Below are positions 23,052 through 33,927 of a stretch of 64,000 bases of DNA, piece by piece. The stretch covers positions 1,364,001 to 1,428,000 of the forward strand of contig JAQOOI010000019.1 in NCBI GenBank assembly GCA_028554645.1, in the 5' to 3' direction. The notes beneath the pieces are model-generated. The model did no database searches. It was not told the DNA's origin and saw nothing but the letters and a program-made list of their open reading frames with translations. The position numbers were made by a program, and so were the translations under genes. Positions within the stretch are counted from its first letter, which is position 1; each line of letters starts with the position of its first letter. Origin of the DNA: Omphalotus guepiniiformis. Its lineage: Eukaryota; Basidiomycota; Agaricomycetes; Agaricales; Omphalotaceae.

Positions 23052-24717
23052 TAAAGGTGTATTGTAGAGTTCGATTATTAAGAGTTCCTTCGAAGTCTTG
23101 AGGTCGTAGGTCGTAAATCGTATAACCTTCTCGAGAGTAGGATAGGGATATGGATAGGATATGGGTAAGATATTAAGATTAAGATAGATTGAGATTGAGA
23201 AAGTTGCGATGAGATGGGGAGGATGGATGAGTGATGAAATGGAATGAGATGGAGGGAGTTGGAGGAGATTGGGTTGGATGGGAATTAGGATTTATAATAC
23301 GAGGCGTATATGCGTTTGCGTTCCGTTGCGTCGTCGAAAATAGCGTCTTCCGTCCGTCCGTCCAAACGTCGTTCGTCGTCGTCGCTGTCGTCGTCTTCAA
23401 AGCCGGGGAACCTGAAAACTCTCCTTTCCTTTCTTTAGACAATCGTCGAAAGAGATACGAAAGAAAGAGACACCAGAATCTCCCTCCGAACAAAAAAATA
23501 AAAGAGACCCCCGCTTGGCAAGGGCAAATAACTAAGTAACTAAACTAATTCCAGCAGGGGGTCACGGACAAAAATTGGTCACGATGCGCGTGGCGTGGCG
23601 TGGCTGATTATATGTAAATACGTACAAATACCCTTCCACCCAAGATTCGTTGCCCGATCTCGGGTCAAGTGGGTGTACACTGCCCCCTCCAAGTTGGAGT
23701 CTAGCCCACTTTGCTTTGTTCTTCTCCTTTCCCTCCGAATATCATGGACCACTGCGCATCATACATCATTAAATCAACTCTTCCTCATCGCCTCACTCGT
23801 CTTTCCGGCCTCCCGGCGCCGTCGCGAGTAAGCCTTACCGCCACTACTCTATAGTAAACTAACATAACCCCCAGTAGCTATGTGCTATGTAAGTACACCT
23901 AGCAACGACTAGCAACGCAACGTATGTAGATGATGATCATACGATTGATTCGCCGATATATGAGTTACTTACTTAACTCTTTGTGTGCACTGGAATTTGG
24001 ATGGGGGTCATTCATAACTTCATAAGTAAGTGTAAAACTCCGAACTTCCGAAATTACGCATCGCGAGCATCGCATTTATGATTATGATATGATGGATTTT
24101 TGAATGAATGGTTCAATCTATCATTGATACATCGCCTCAGGGCTTCAAAGTTCGGATGCTTCCAGGGTAAGCTTGCTTTCAAAATTGCTTTCAAATTCCT
24201 TTTTCTTTTTACTTACGCGGCTCGTCAGACCCGGAATTTGACCTCGAACTCTAGGCACGAAAGGAACGTTGAAGAGGACGTTGAAGGTAAGAACGACGAG
24301 ACACCCTCCGTCCGGCGTCAATCGTACCGCGTATGTCTTTTTCTTCTCGTCGCTGGTGTTATACTCATCTCATCTCATCTCATCTCGTTCATTGTACTCA
24401 CTCCAAAATAACGATCATGACCTGGCCGGGGCCCTACATCACTCCATCACTCCATCATCCTCAAAATAATCTTCACTTCATCCATCAGCGCCGCGGATTT
24501 AACTTTTCGTTTTTCCTACTGGCAGCCTTCCACCAGAACCTGAAGATCTTAAAATTTCCATCCATCCACCCCACCCTAAGTATCTACCGCCCACCAAGTT
24601 CAAATTCCTCAGCGCTCAGCGCCCAACGCCCAACACACCAGACACACCCTCGCTCCACACAGACTCCGACTTCACCACATCAGACGCCACTAACTAAAAA
24701 CCAAGATTTCACTTTTA
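23052..24717. other. STE12 upstream region
   Basis: About 1.7 kb upstream of STE12. It contains CGT repeats (23330-23400) and CATCT tandem repeats (24367-24388). Open frames at 23595 and 24100 lack splice or family support. It probably holds the STE12 promoter and long 5' leader. Confidence 0.5.
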
Positions 24718-25120
24718 TGGTGCAATCCACTTAGTCACCACTACTTTTGTATAACGGTCCCGGCCCGCTCAATTTCCCACCCTTTTTTATTCTGTCTTAC
24801 AAAACGTATTCTTTTGAGCAAAGGAACAAATCTGTAAGACGGTTTCCCCTAAAAGTCAATATTCATAGAGGTCATCCTTTCAAATTTGCCACCCTTACCA
24901 AAAATGGCAAGTATTACATAATTAATTGCATCTATGCGTCAAATTTGCATCAAATTGACTAAGGAGGATCTCAAAAACCGGTATCTGGGACGTATGTTGA
25001 GACCAGAAATGGCTTTCTACCCCAAATTTTGAGCCCAAATACCAAGATTCAAAATTTTGCTCGCTGCGCGGCCAATTTTGCCGCTACACAAAAGTAGTGG
25101 TGACTAATTGGATTGCACCA
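24718..25120. mobile_element. MITE (Tc1/mariner-type TA target duplication)
   Basis: 403-bp element whose ends are inverted repeats. The left end (TGGTGCAATCCACTTAGTCA, continuing to TTTTGT) and the reverse complement of the right end differ at one of the first 33 positions, and similarity weakens after about 43 bp. It is flanked by TA on both sides (24716-24717 and 25121-25122), the target duplication of Tc1/mariner elements. The interior is AT-rich and has no open frame, so it is non-autonomous. No matching autonomous element lies in this window. Confidence 0.85.
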
Positions 25121-25473
25121 TAGTAAACCCGGAAGGTGGGAGGGCTGGAAATACCTGAAATACAGTGACATTTGTAGATATGTATGGATTATCATTATCA
25201 TTATCATACATAGCTCTTAGGAACGACACCGGAACGACATCAATGAAGCTGTACAGTACTCCGAGTCTTTGTCTTTGCCATGTGCAGACCTCAGACTGAC
25301 GATGGGTCGGGACTCGGATGGTTTGGGAACTTTGGGTTCTAGTCAGGTACAACCGGGTACAGGAATGTACTTACTACTCTCTCGCCCCAAGGCACTTACG
25401 AACTCCGAATACTTACAGCGAGTTTGTACAGGAACCCTCTCCTCCCAAAGCCTTCCCTCCGAATACTACTCCA

Positions 25474-25564
25474 TCCATTGTGGTGTAATGGCTAACATTG
25501 CTGTCTTTCATTACATTGATGTACCATTTCCACAGCAGCTCGGGGTTCGATTCCCCGCAATGGA
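25474..25564 (+). tRNA. trnE(uuc): tRNA-Glu (anticodon TTC), with 20-nt intron
   Basis: Cloverleaf by eye: acceptor stem TCCATTG/CAATGGA, D stem GTGT/ACAT, anticodon stem GCTGT/ACAGC, loop CTTTCA plus C after removing an intron of about 20 nt (25511-25530), and T arm CGGGG-TTCGATT-CCCCG. All stems pair, with one G-T. The loop places TTC as anticodon (Glu, GAA/GAG codons). The mature length is 71 nt before CCA. The intron follows the base 3' of the anticodon, the canonical nuclear position. Confidence 0.95.
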
Positions 25565-25591
25565 ATTCCAATATCTGGAGTACCTTCCTTG

Positions 25592-25597
25592 TTTTTT
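25592..25597 (+). terminator. RNA polymerase III T-run terminator
   Basis: A run of six T, 28 bp downstream of the tRNA-Glu 3' end; a normal Pol III termination signal. Confidence 0.7.
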
Positions 25598-28500
25598 AGA
25601 TCTTTTTGGTTGGTTTTCACGGTGTGGTTTGTGTGTTTGTTGGGTTCGGGTATGGGTTTGCGTACGGCAAGGCAAGGAAAGGCTAGTGAGGAGGCGGATG
25701 ATCCGCGGACTCGCTTTGCTCACTTACAATGTTCAAGTTATGGCGGGTAGCACTGTCAGTCCTCCTTCTTTTCTTCTTACTTACGGCGCATATTGACATG
25801 ACATACTTACATGCACGAATCTGACTCGGACTTGTACTCGGACTTGAACCTACACTTAAACGATGTTCAACGTGGCCAAGTGGCTAAAAGGGTCAAGTCG
25901 GGGTCAAGTCGGGGTCAGTTTGGGGTCGAGTGGGGGTTACCATGGATGTATGTAGTAAATGTAGTAAATGATCTACACTTTTAAACTGGTGACTGAGTCG
26001 AGTCATGCCAGTGGTCGGCAGGTAAGTAAATACTCGAGCCGAGAGCTCGGATTAGCGGGTTGCTGTAGGCGGGATTGAGCGTGAAAGTAAGTAGTAAGGA
26101 AACTACGGGGCCGATTGAGTGAAGGTAAGTGAGTGAGTGCTAGCTAGCGCCGACCCTCCGATTTTAGTTCACATTCGCATTCACAAAAAGCACACTCTTC
26201 CAGGCTGATGAGCTTCGTTGAGATCAATCGGAATTGCAATTGCTTTTCATACTTCACTTTGTTCGGGTGTAAACTACGAAGACCTTCCCCCCTGCAACGC
26301 TCACATACATTCTGTAAGTATAAGTAAATACATAAGTAAGTAAGTACCTCACCAGGTAATCCCACAACGCCACAATGCCATCCATGAAATCAAAGTTTGT
26401 ATGATCCGCCGTGTGCGACTCGATGCTAGCAGATATCAGTCTCGGAGACTCGGAGGAATGTGGTAAGTACGTACGGTACATACCGTCTGTCCATCCCACA
26501 TCAATCATCATGGCGTCGATATCACCCGACGTCCTCCCATCGTCTCCCTTCCTCCCCTTCCTCCCCTTCCAGCCTCTTCCAGCTCCTTCCCTCTTGAAAA
26601 CCATACCAAGCCCGGTGAGTCCGAGGAGTCCTCCCATCATACCGCAACGTCCGATATATCGATGGAATATCATACGTACATACGTACATACGTACCTGAG
26701 GACCCAGGTCACTCAAGCCAGCCTCTGTATGCCCAGGTATGCCCTCGGACTCTCAACATCATCATGCCACATGTGTTACCGTATGCGCACCGTATGCGCT
26801 GAAAAGTACGCTCCTTGGATCTTCAAGTCAATGTAGCAATGCAACAAACATTAGTGTTGAAGGCCCTGAGGGGTTGATTATTTGTATGATACTAATCTTC
26901 TGATCTCGGATCCGGAGGCACTGAGCTAGGATTTAAGCAAGGGTACCTGTACCTGTACCTGTAAGTATGTAGTATGTACATATTAGGTATTGGCCCGCCC
27001 TCTATGACTATCGATACCTGCCTTCGGAGGTATGTACGTGGGTTGGAGTTGGGTTCATCTCACAGCCTTGGTTCCCGGGTTGGCGCTGTAAGTAACTCAA
27101 GCACACATGTACACCGTGATAACGTATCGGAATCGATGTGATTCCGGGATGTATGTACATACTCCATTGAAGTCAGTCGTCCCGTACCAATTCCCTAGGT
27201 CGGACCCGGCACTACGTAGACTCGGAGCAGCGCCTTGAACCAACGTCCATTAGGTCCGGATTCATTCGCTGCGCGTAAGTTCGTAAGTAATGAACGGAAC
27301 ATTCAATTAACCTCCAGATACCCTCCTCGTGGTCCAGTCCCAAATGAATTCCGAAAGGAACCTGGTCGGAAGGCTACACTGCAGAAGGCTATGTACCCAC
27401 ATGTACATAAGCCACCTTGATTGAACGCACAGCACAGCAAGGAGTTTAACCTCGAGCTCTCCTACACGATCGCGATCAAAAGAACGAAAATGAAAATGAA
27501 AATGATCAGTTATGTACTTCAGTACCGAAGAGTGACGAGTCTATCAGATGGAAGCCAGAAAACCTCGAATCTCTACAGAAGCCTGTATAATGAAATGGTC
27601 ATGTCAGAATTTCAATAAGTAACATAGAATTAGATCCATAACACTCGGACACTTACCATCAATGATATGTCATTCTCCGAGTACTACATACAGTAGTATC
27701 ACTGGCATTGTTTAGTTGATACCAAGCGCCCGGCGGTTGAACTAATGTGCCCACTGCATACAGTAGCACTTACTGTAAAGAAGAAGAAGAGAAGAAAAGC
27801 TTATTATTAGAGAGAGAACCGCGCCGTTTACAACGGTGAAGATGCATATGAGCTCAAGCGGAGAATGATGAACCTCGCACAATTCGAGGCTGGATACAGG
27901 GCTTACTTGACCGTCCACTGCAAGTTTAGGAAGACCGTTGTAGACCGTTCGCGACACGACCGCGTACCCCGGTATGTATCGGAGTCAGACCAGAGATTCC
28001 TCGTGTTCCGGAGTCTCTCATTCCACCTTGTCCTAATTGAGATTCGGGTGAGAAAGGCATCACGAGTAAGTGCAATGTGCATACATACCAGATACATTAC
28101 CACGAATTTGCATTACTTACCACCCCGAAAACGAAATTCCATATTCTGAACGAATCTATGTAATACACGTACCCCGTCGGTAACCTACAACATTAACATC
28201 GCCTCAGGTCCAGGATCAATATCTTCCGACCTCTCGTAGCCTCTCGTCAGCACGCGATTGCTGCAGAGGCTTACAGAGGGCCAGAGGCTTACTTGTAATA
28301 TTACCCGAGAGCGATGTACTCGCGGGTGACTCACGGAAGTTCGGTTCACGCTGACTAAATTCATACACTTACATACATACATACGCCGGATTGGAGTATG
28401 TAAACACCGCAGAGCACGCAGAGCGGTGAGGACTTGGGCAAGTTGGTCCTTAAGACCTTAATGTGGAATGTGGAATGTAAAGGCAAAACCTTAGGCCTTC

Positions 28501-31055
28501 AAGCCAAGCTCCGAACACCGAGTCCTTACAACAATGGGTTCTTGGGCATTGGGACGTCATGATGATATGATCAGATAATCTGACACTGGACAGTCAAAAA
28601 CCCCAAGCTCAAGTTCGGTAGTTCCGAAATCTTATGAACCCCGTGCATGCTAGCGCTTCAGTACATTCTTTTTGTACAACTGTACAAACAGTACAATTGA
28701 CCGGTACGGCGTGTTACAGCGTATTACCAACCGAGCGACGAGCGTAGAATCGGGGATGTGGGTCCAGGTGGGTACTCGACCTTGACCGGGTTCGAGCTCT
28801 AGGTGCAATGCAGTGTACATACGAACGAACGAACAAGCCAATACATTGACTTTGAATATTTGAATATTGATGTGATATTGAGAAACGCTGCGCATGCACA
28901 TTGCACATTGCACATTGTACGCACTTATTACAATGTAAGCGCTACATATAAGTTATTATGTTATCATACATATTCACCAAAAGAATAAACAATATAACTC
29001 ACGTACTCGCTCGCTCGCTCGCTGAAAGAACGGGTGCAATAACTGTTATAACATAGTCACCGACCGACCGACCAACCGACCGACCGTGTATACCCCACTT
29101 CCATATCCGATACCTAACCACCTAACCTACCTACCTATCCGTGCATATCCGAAAAGGCACCGGTACCACCAAGGATACCACACAAATCATTAGGGTGCAA
29201 CCGTGCAACGATACCCAAGAGCTCCCGAATCCCAGGACTGCTGCGGTATACCATTCAACGCTAAATCACCTCCCGCCTTAGCCTGCCTTTAGCAGCCCTT
29301 AACCTATACATAAGAAAAAGCACGGTAAAAAAGCCGCTGGAACGTACATATCTTATGATTTTTACCCTAGGAACCCGTCCTTATTTTCATGCGCAAACAA
29401 TTCGACGGGACGCAATCTGCAAACACTTAAAATGCTTCGCAACCGAGTCCGACCACCCGTAACGCCGCTGATTCAGCTTCTAGTATGCTGCAAATAGTTG
29501 ATATGTAGTATGCGGCATCCAAACGGTCCCGGAGGCCTGACGAAAGGTCTGTATTCGCCGTTGACAGTCGCGATCTGATGAATCATGCCCCCGCGGGTGG
29601 TTTTGGTAAACGAAAGATGCTTGTGATATTGATATGTATGTAGATCTATGTCGTTCTTTTGAATAGAAAAAGTCGGGAGCAGAATGACTCTGACTCTGAG
29701 GTCACCTTGTTGTACAATATAGATCAAGAAGCGGGATGATTTGTTGTTGAATGCCGGTTGAAAGACATTGACTGTTGGCGGCGGAACTTCGACTAGATTC
29801 ATATGGTTGAGGTTACGGTCCGGGTGATGCTATGTGATAGCACATGCTCCCTGTATTCTGAAGTACCTTGGGGCAGTTAGTTAGTACGGCGTTCCCATTC
29901 ATTCATTCAATGATTGCATACCAAGCACACCTCCGAATGAATTCAACGTTCTTTGTGGTCTCATGGCACACGCGATGAGCCTTGGGCTTGATGCTACTTG
30001 ATGATGTCCATGAGGGAACAACAGAGCATTCTGAATTCGCTTCCCCCAGGTTCGTTCGAGGTATCTGCGCCGTCAACAGAAATGAATTTGTAGACCACAT
30101 TTCAACAGATCGCAGCGTGCTACAAGTTCCTGTGAGTACACAGCATCAGTGTTCAATGTTCGATGTTCATCAATGGGTTGGACGTCACCATCATGAATTC
30201 TCCAGGTTATTCGGGGGCCATGTATTAATATCTCACTGGCGGGATATCAGTCAGTACAGTATGTTGAACGAAAAATACCCGGTAAAGAGAATACATTCAG
30301 GAGCTTCTGTCGCATGCTCCGTCCTGGAATCTGAGAGTCCCGAAGGAATTCACTGCCGTACGCATAAACATTCAGGAGAACTCGGTCCCATAAAAAAACC
30401 ACGAATGATACCGGTGAGAGAGGCACTACCTTATTCCAAAATATCGCAGGTCGGCGGAGCTTAGGTTCAAAGATGTAGACCCATCCATCAGGGATGCTGC
30501 ACACTGGGCAAAAGTCACCGAACCCTGCCAACTCACGCGTCACATTAAGAGGAGTCTTCACAGCCTAAGACCTAAAAAGCCTGGCTATACTCGATCAGCT
30601 GCACGGTCAAAAATCTTGTTGCAGGGAAATCTCACCTTCTCAGGTACACGAACAGGACCAGGTCGGAGCGTTGGAGAGCCTGATGCTTGGAAAACTCTCG
30701 GCTTCTCACAAAAAGAACAAGAACACAAGCACTGGATTTCGTGAAATCATGCAAATTCCTATGCGCGGAGATGGTTGTATTCTGGACGGCGATCATACAT
30801 GGTCTGAGTTCCAACACCATAAACATTCGAGGAGCGAAGGGAAAGGCACAATGTGGTCGATATCAAGATACCAAGCAACAATTCTCGATCTACTTCCAGG
30901 GCAGAAAAGTTCCCTCTAATTCTCATGATCGAACTCCTACAAACGCTGAGAAAAGAATTAGCACACGTTTACGAGACGTGTCATTTCTATCGCACCTCTG
31001 AATATCCTAGGAACTAACAATCCTATTTCCCCACAAGAAACCCTACTCGAACATC
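25598..31055. other. Gene-poor, microsatellite-rich region
   Basis: About 5.5 kb without a gene I can defend. It is full of short tandem words: GTAA/GTAC runs near 26325-26350 and 26670-26695, GTACCT repeats at 26944-26962, GCTC repeats at 29008-29023 and GACC repeats at 29063-29088. Three weak coding candidates exist on the minus strand: 26254-26712 (Gly/Lys-rich, broken by possible introns), 29473-29802 (a 109-codon single frame) and 29903-30561 (several short frames). None matches a family I recognise. It may be decayed or regulatory DNA. Confidence 0.5.
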
Positions 31056-31552
31056 TCAGCTCTTCCCTTTTTTCTTGGCTTTCTTCTTTTTAACGCCACC
31101 AGATGCGGGTCCAGATTGCGTTATGGGGGGTGCAGAACTGGTTGCGGGACTGTCGCGCGACACGGCGGTATCGCCTTTCGTAAATTGTTCATTAGCTGGA
31201 GGCTCGATAACACGTTTGTTTTGCATCTTCTGCATCAGCGAGAGGTTCAAAGCCTCGAATCGATTGAGGAATATAGATGAGTATGTCTTGAATTTGATGC
31301 ACTAGTAAACAGATTCAGAAAAGCCTTTAGAATATGAATAGCTCAGAGCTACACACCGATACATTATCCGTGATTTTCAACACCATTTTCCCTTCGGATG
31401 CCTTCCATTTTACGCAGTAGCGGGTCTGTCCAGCCAAGTCAGTTCTCGTTCCATTCTGTTAATTTACATAGATGATATACAGTATTTGGAGCTTTCTTGT
31501 ACAGTGCCTCGGCCGCATCTTGATACTCTTGCCAGGAATGAATGTACACCAT
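31056..31552 (-). CDS. srp9: Signal recognition particle subunit SRP9
   Basis: Three exons, 31552-31481, 31425-31357 and 31301-31056, give 128 aa. The joined N-terminal part MVYIHSWQEYQDAAEALYKK, then TRYCVKWKASEGKMVLKITD and CIKFKTYSS, is the SRP9 Alu-binding fold. A helix and a disordered Lys-rich tail (GGVKKKKAKKKGKS) follow, as in fungal SRP9/Srp21 proteins, which are longer than animal SRP9. The protein pairs with SRP14 on the Alu domain of SRP RNA in the cytosol, supporting elongation arrest. The introns are 55 nt each. An alternative acceptor 25 nt after the first donor is too close to use. Confidence 0.85.
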
Positions 31553-32062
31553 GGCAGCATCGAGGCAGAAATATTCGTGTCGTGTGTAGCGGCAGCAAAG
31601 TTAGATTGCCTTTTTTGTCAAGTCGGACTTTTCCGTGCTTACCAATGACTCTCAAGCCCTAACCTTATCAGCCTCTCACGTGCTCTGCTCGTTCCTCTTT
31701 CAATTTCCAATAAAAAAACCTAGCTACAACGCTTGGCTGGCGCTGGAGGCTGGATGAACAATTATTGACGTGACATTAGACCTCATTAGACATACTGTTG
31801 CTGAAATAAAAGGTCCTATGACCACCCGCCTTCACCCGCTTCCCAAAAGTTAAACTCCGCCTTTACTCCGCCGGCACAGTCTTCAAGCTCCGCTTCATCT
31901 CTCAGTTCCCGAATTCCGGCTGTATGGTTCCCCAGAACCTTACCCCACATCGGACCATTCCGCCCGAAGAGTTTACTCAGGACTCCTCCTCAACTCCTTT
32001 CCCTTGTACACTTTCTTTCCTCTCCTTTGGCTAGTTCAGTTTGCGCTAATCAGGTTTAAATA
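31553..32062. promoter_or_regulatory. Divergent promoter region, SRP9 / ODC-type carrier
   Basis: 510 bp between divergent ATGs. A CT-rich tract lies at about 31985-32035, just before the carrier ATG. No other feature is seen. Confidence 0.5.
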
Positions 32063-33699
32063 ATGACCGAGCAACAAAAGAAACGTACGTGCAGCCTTTA
32101 TATTAGTTACCAATCTTTATACGATGATTTACCGATGTTGAATACGGTACTCAGCTTTACCTTTTGTGGCCAACTTCGCTGCGGGTGCCATTGCAGGAGT
32201 ATCTGAGATTTTGACTTTTTATCCTCTTGGTGAGATTTTCTCCAGTCATTCGTGGGGATCGTTCTCACTCACTCTCACAAACAGATGTCGTATGTTGTTC
32301 AACACGTTCCTGGATTAGCCGCTAGGCTGAGATCACTTCGTTAGGTCAAAACGCGCATGCAATTATCGACGGAGAAGTCTCAAGGACTCGTCGGTACTTT
32401 CAGGTCCATTATCAAAGAGGAAGGGTCCGTCATGATTCTTTTTGTCACACGAGCAATTGATCAACTCTCCATTAGTGCTGGACGGCTCTACAGAGGTATC
32501 TTCCGCTTTGAACTGTAGATCTTCATCACACCAAGCTTATACACAACGTTGTGATTGAGGTCTTGTGCCCCCACTCCTGCTAGAAGCTCCCAAGCGTGCC
32601 GTTAAATTGTATGTCATTCCAATATCCTCCCGATATATGCCGAAGGTTGAAAACAACTTTTGCATAGTGCCTCCAATGATTTTTGGGGAAAGACCTACCT
32701 CAATCTTTCAGGGGAAAGCAAAATGAATCAGCAGCTTTCCTTGTTGACAGGCTGCAGTGCAGGTGCTACGGTGCGCTCTGGAAAACTTGATGTGTTGTAG
32801 CTCTAGTAGCTGATATACACGCACAGGAAAGTTTCGTCGTCACTCCTTTTGAACTAGTCAAGATTAGGTCAGTATTTGTCCCCCAGACGCGTATATTCAT
32901 TAATTGTTAACCCATCCATAGATTACAGGACAAGAACAGTACATATGCAGGACCTATGGATGTCGTTAAGCAAATTGTCAAGAAGGAAGGGCTGATCGGT
33001 TTGTACTCTGGTATGGAGTCAACATTCTGGAGGTGCGTTGGCGGTACATCCATTCCTATTCATGGCACCAATTCTAAAGTGCTTCCGCAGACATCTATGG
33101 TGGAACGGAGGTTACTTTGGCTGTATTTTCCAAGTTAAAGCTTTACTTCCAAAGCCAGAGGTCAGTAACGCGCCTCTGAGGATATAGGGTCTTGTGAACT
33201 AAAAACTCGCAGACTCCACAAGCAACTCTGTTGAACAATTTCATTTCTGGATGTGTTGGTGGATTTGTAGGAACCTTGGTAAATACCCCGTAAGTCCCCT
33301 TTCCCCGCTACAAATCATGTCGAATACTAACGCCTAGTCTCCTTAGCTTTGACGTAAGAACACAACCAACGAACTGCTAGCGTACGCTCTAACCGACGCA
33401 TTCTCCTCAGGTTGTTAAATCCCGGATCCAGAGTGCCCCTAAGGTACCTGGTGTCGCGCCAAAGTATAACTGGACATATCCTTCGTTGGTAGTTGTGGCA
33501 AGGGAAGAAGGAATCGGAGCACTGTACAAGGGATTTATACCTAAAGTTCTCCGTCTTGCTCCTGGAGGTGGTGTACTACTATTGGTAGTGGAATTCACGC
33601 TGGGTGTGTTCAGGAAAAGTGCGTGCATCCCTCTCGTTCGTCTTTTACTTGTTTATTGACTCGACATCGTCATCAGCGCTTGGACCACCGTACATTTAG
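32063..33699 (+). CDS. odc: Mitochondrial 2-oxodicarboxylate carrier (ODC1/ODC2 type)
   Basis: Many-exon gene. The translation starts MTEQQKK, then PFVANFAAGAIAGVSEILTF, and shows three carrier repeats with PLDVVKTRMQL, PFELVKIRLQD and PFDVVKSRIQ, the PxD/ExxK/R signatures. The segments LEAPKRAVKF, WWNGGYFGCIFQVKALLPKP and KGFIPKVLRLAPGGGVLLLV match the ODC subfamily. These carriers exchange 2-oxoadipate and 2-oxoglutarate across the inner mitochondrial membrane, linked to lysine metabolism. Two exons are extremely small: 5 nt (32285-32289) inside signature 1 and 7 nt (33347-33353) inside signature 3, each flanked by introns of equal length (55/55 and 57/57 nt). The last exon is short and ends ALGPPYI or TLGPPYI, depending on phase. 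Confidence 0.85.
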
Positions 33700-33927
33700 G
33701 CTGGGCCGTAATGTTGTGATATTACATGGAATGGAATGTAACTGGCAAAAGGGCGTTAAAGACTTTTCTCATACACTTAAGGAGGACATATACCTAGAGT
33801 TACTACGCGTAAATTTCCGACTTGCGCACTACCCACCAGCAATTGTAATCCTAGAAATAAAAACTGTGAATTAAATATACAATGCTGCTACAAACATCTT
33901 TGCGCCTCAAATACAAAAAGTACACAT
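33700..33927. other. Convergent 3' region
   Basis: 228 bp between the carrier and VPS36 stops. No feature seen. Confidence 0.6.

Noticed and set aside
26254..26712. Possible spliced gene on minus (Gly/Lys-rich, then FDFMDGIVALWDYL)
   Set aside because: Junctions are ambiguous, repeats intrude and no family is recognised; kept only as a note in the gene-poor region.
28784..28802. GGGTTCGAGCTC resembling a tRNA T arm
   Set aside because: No acceptor, D or anticodon stems can be built around it.
31456..31480. 25-nt first intron for SRP9
   Set aside because: Too short for splicing; the acceptor 30 nt further on gives a 55-nt intron and restores the SRP9 sequence TRYCVKW.
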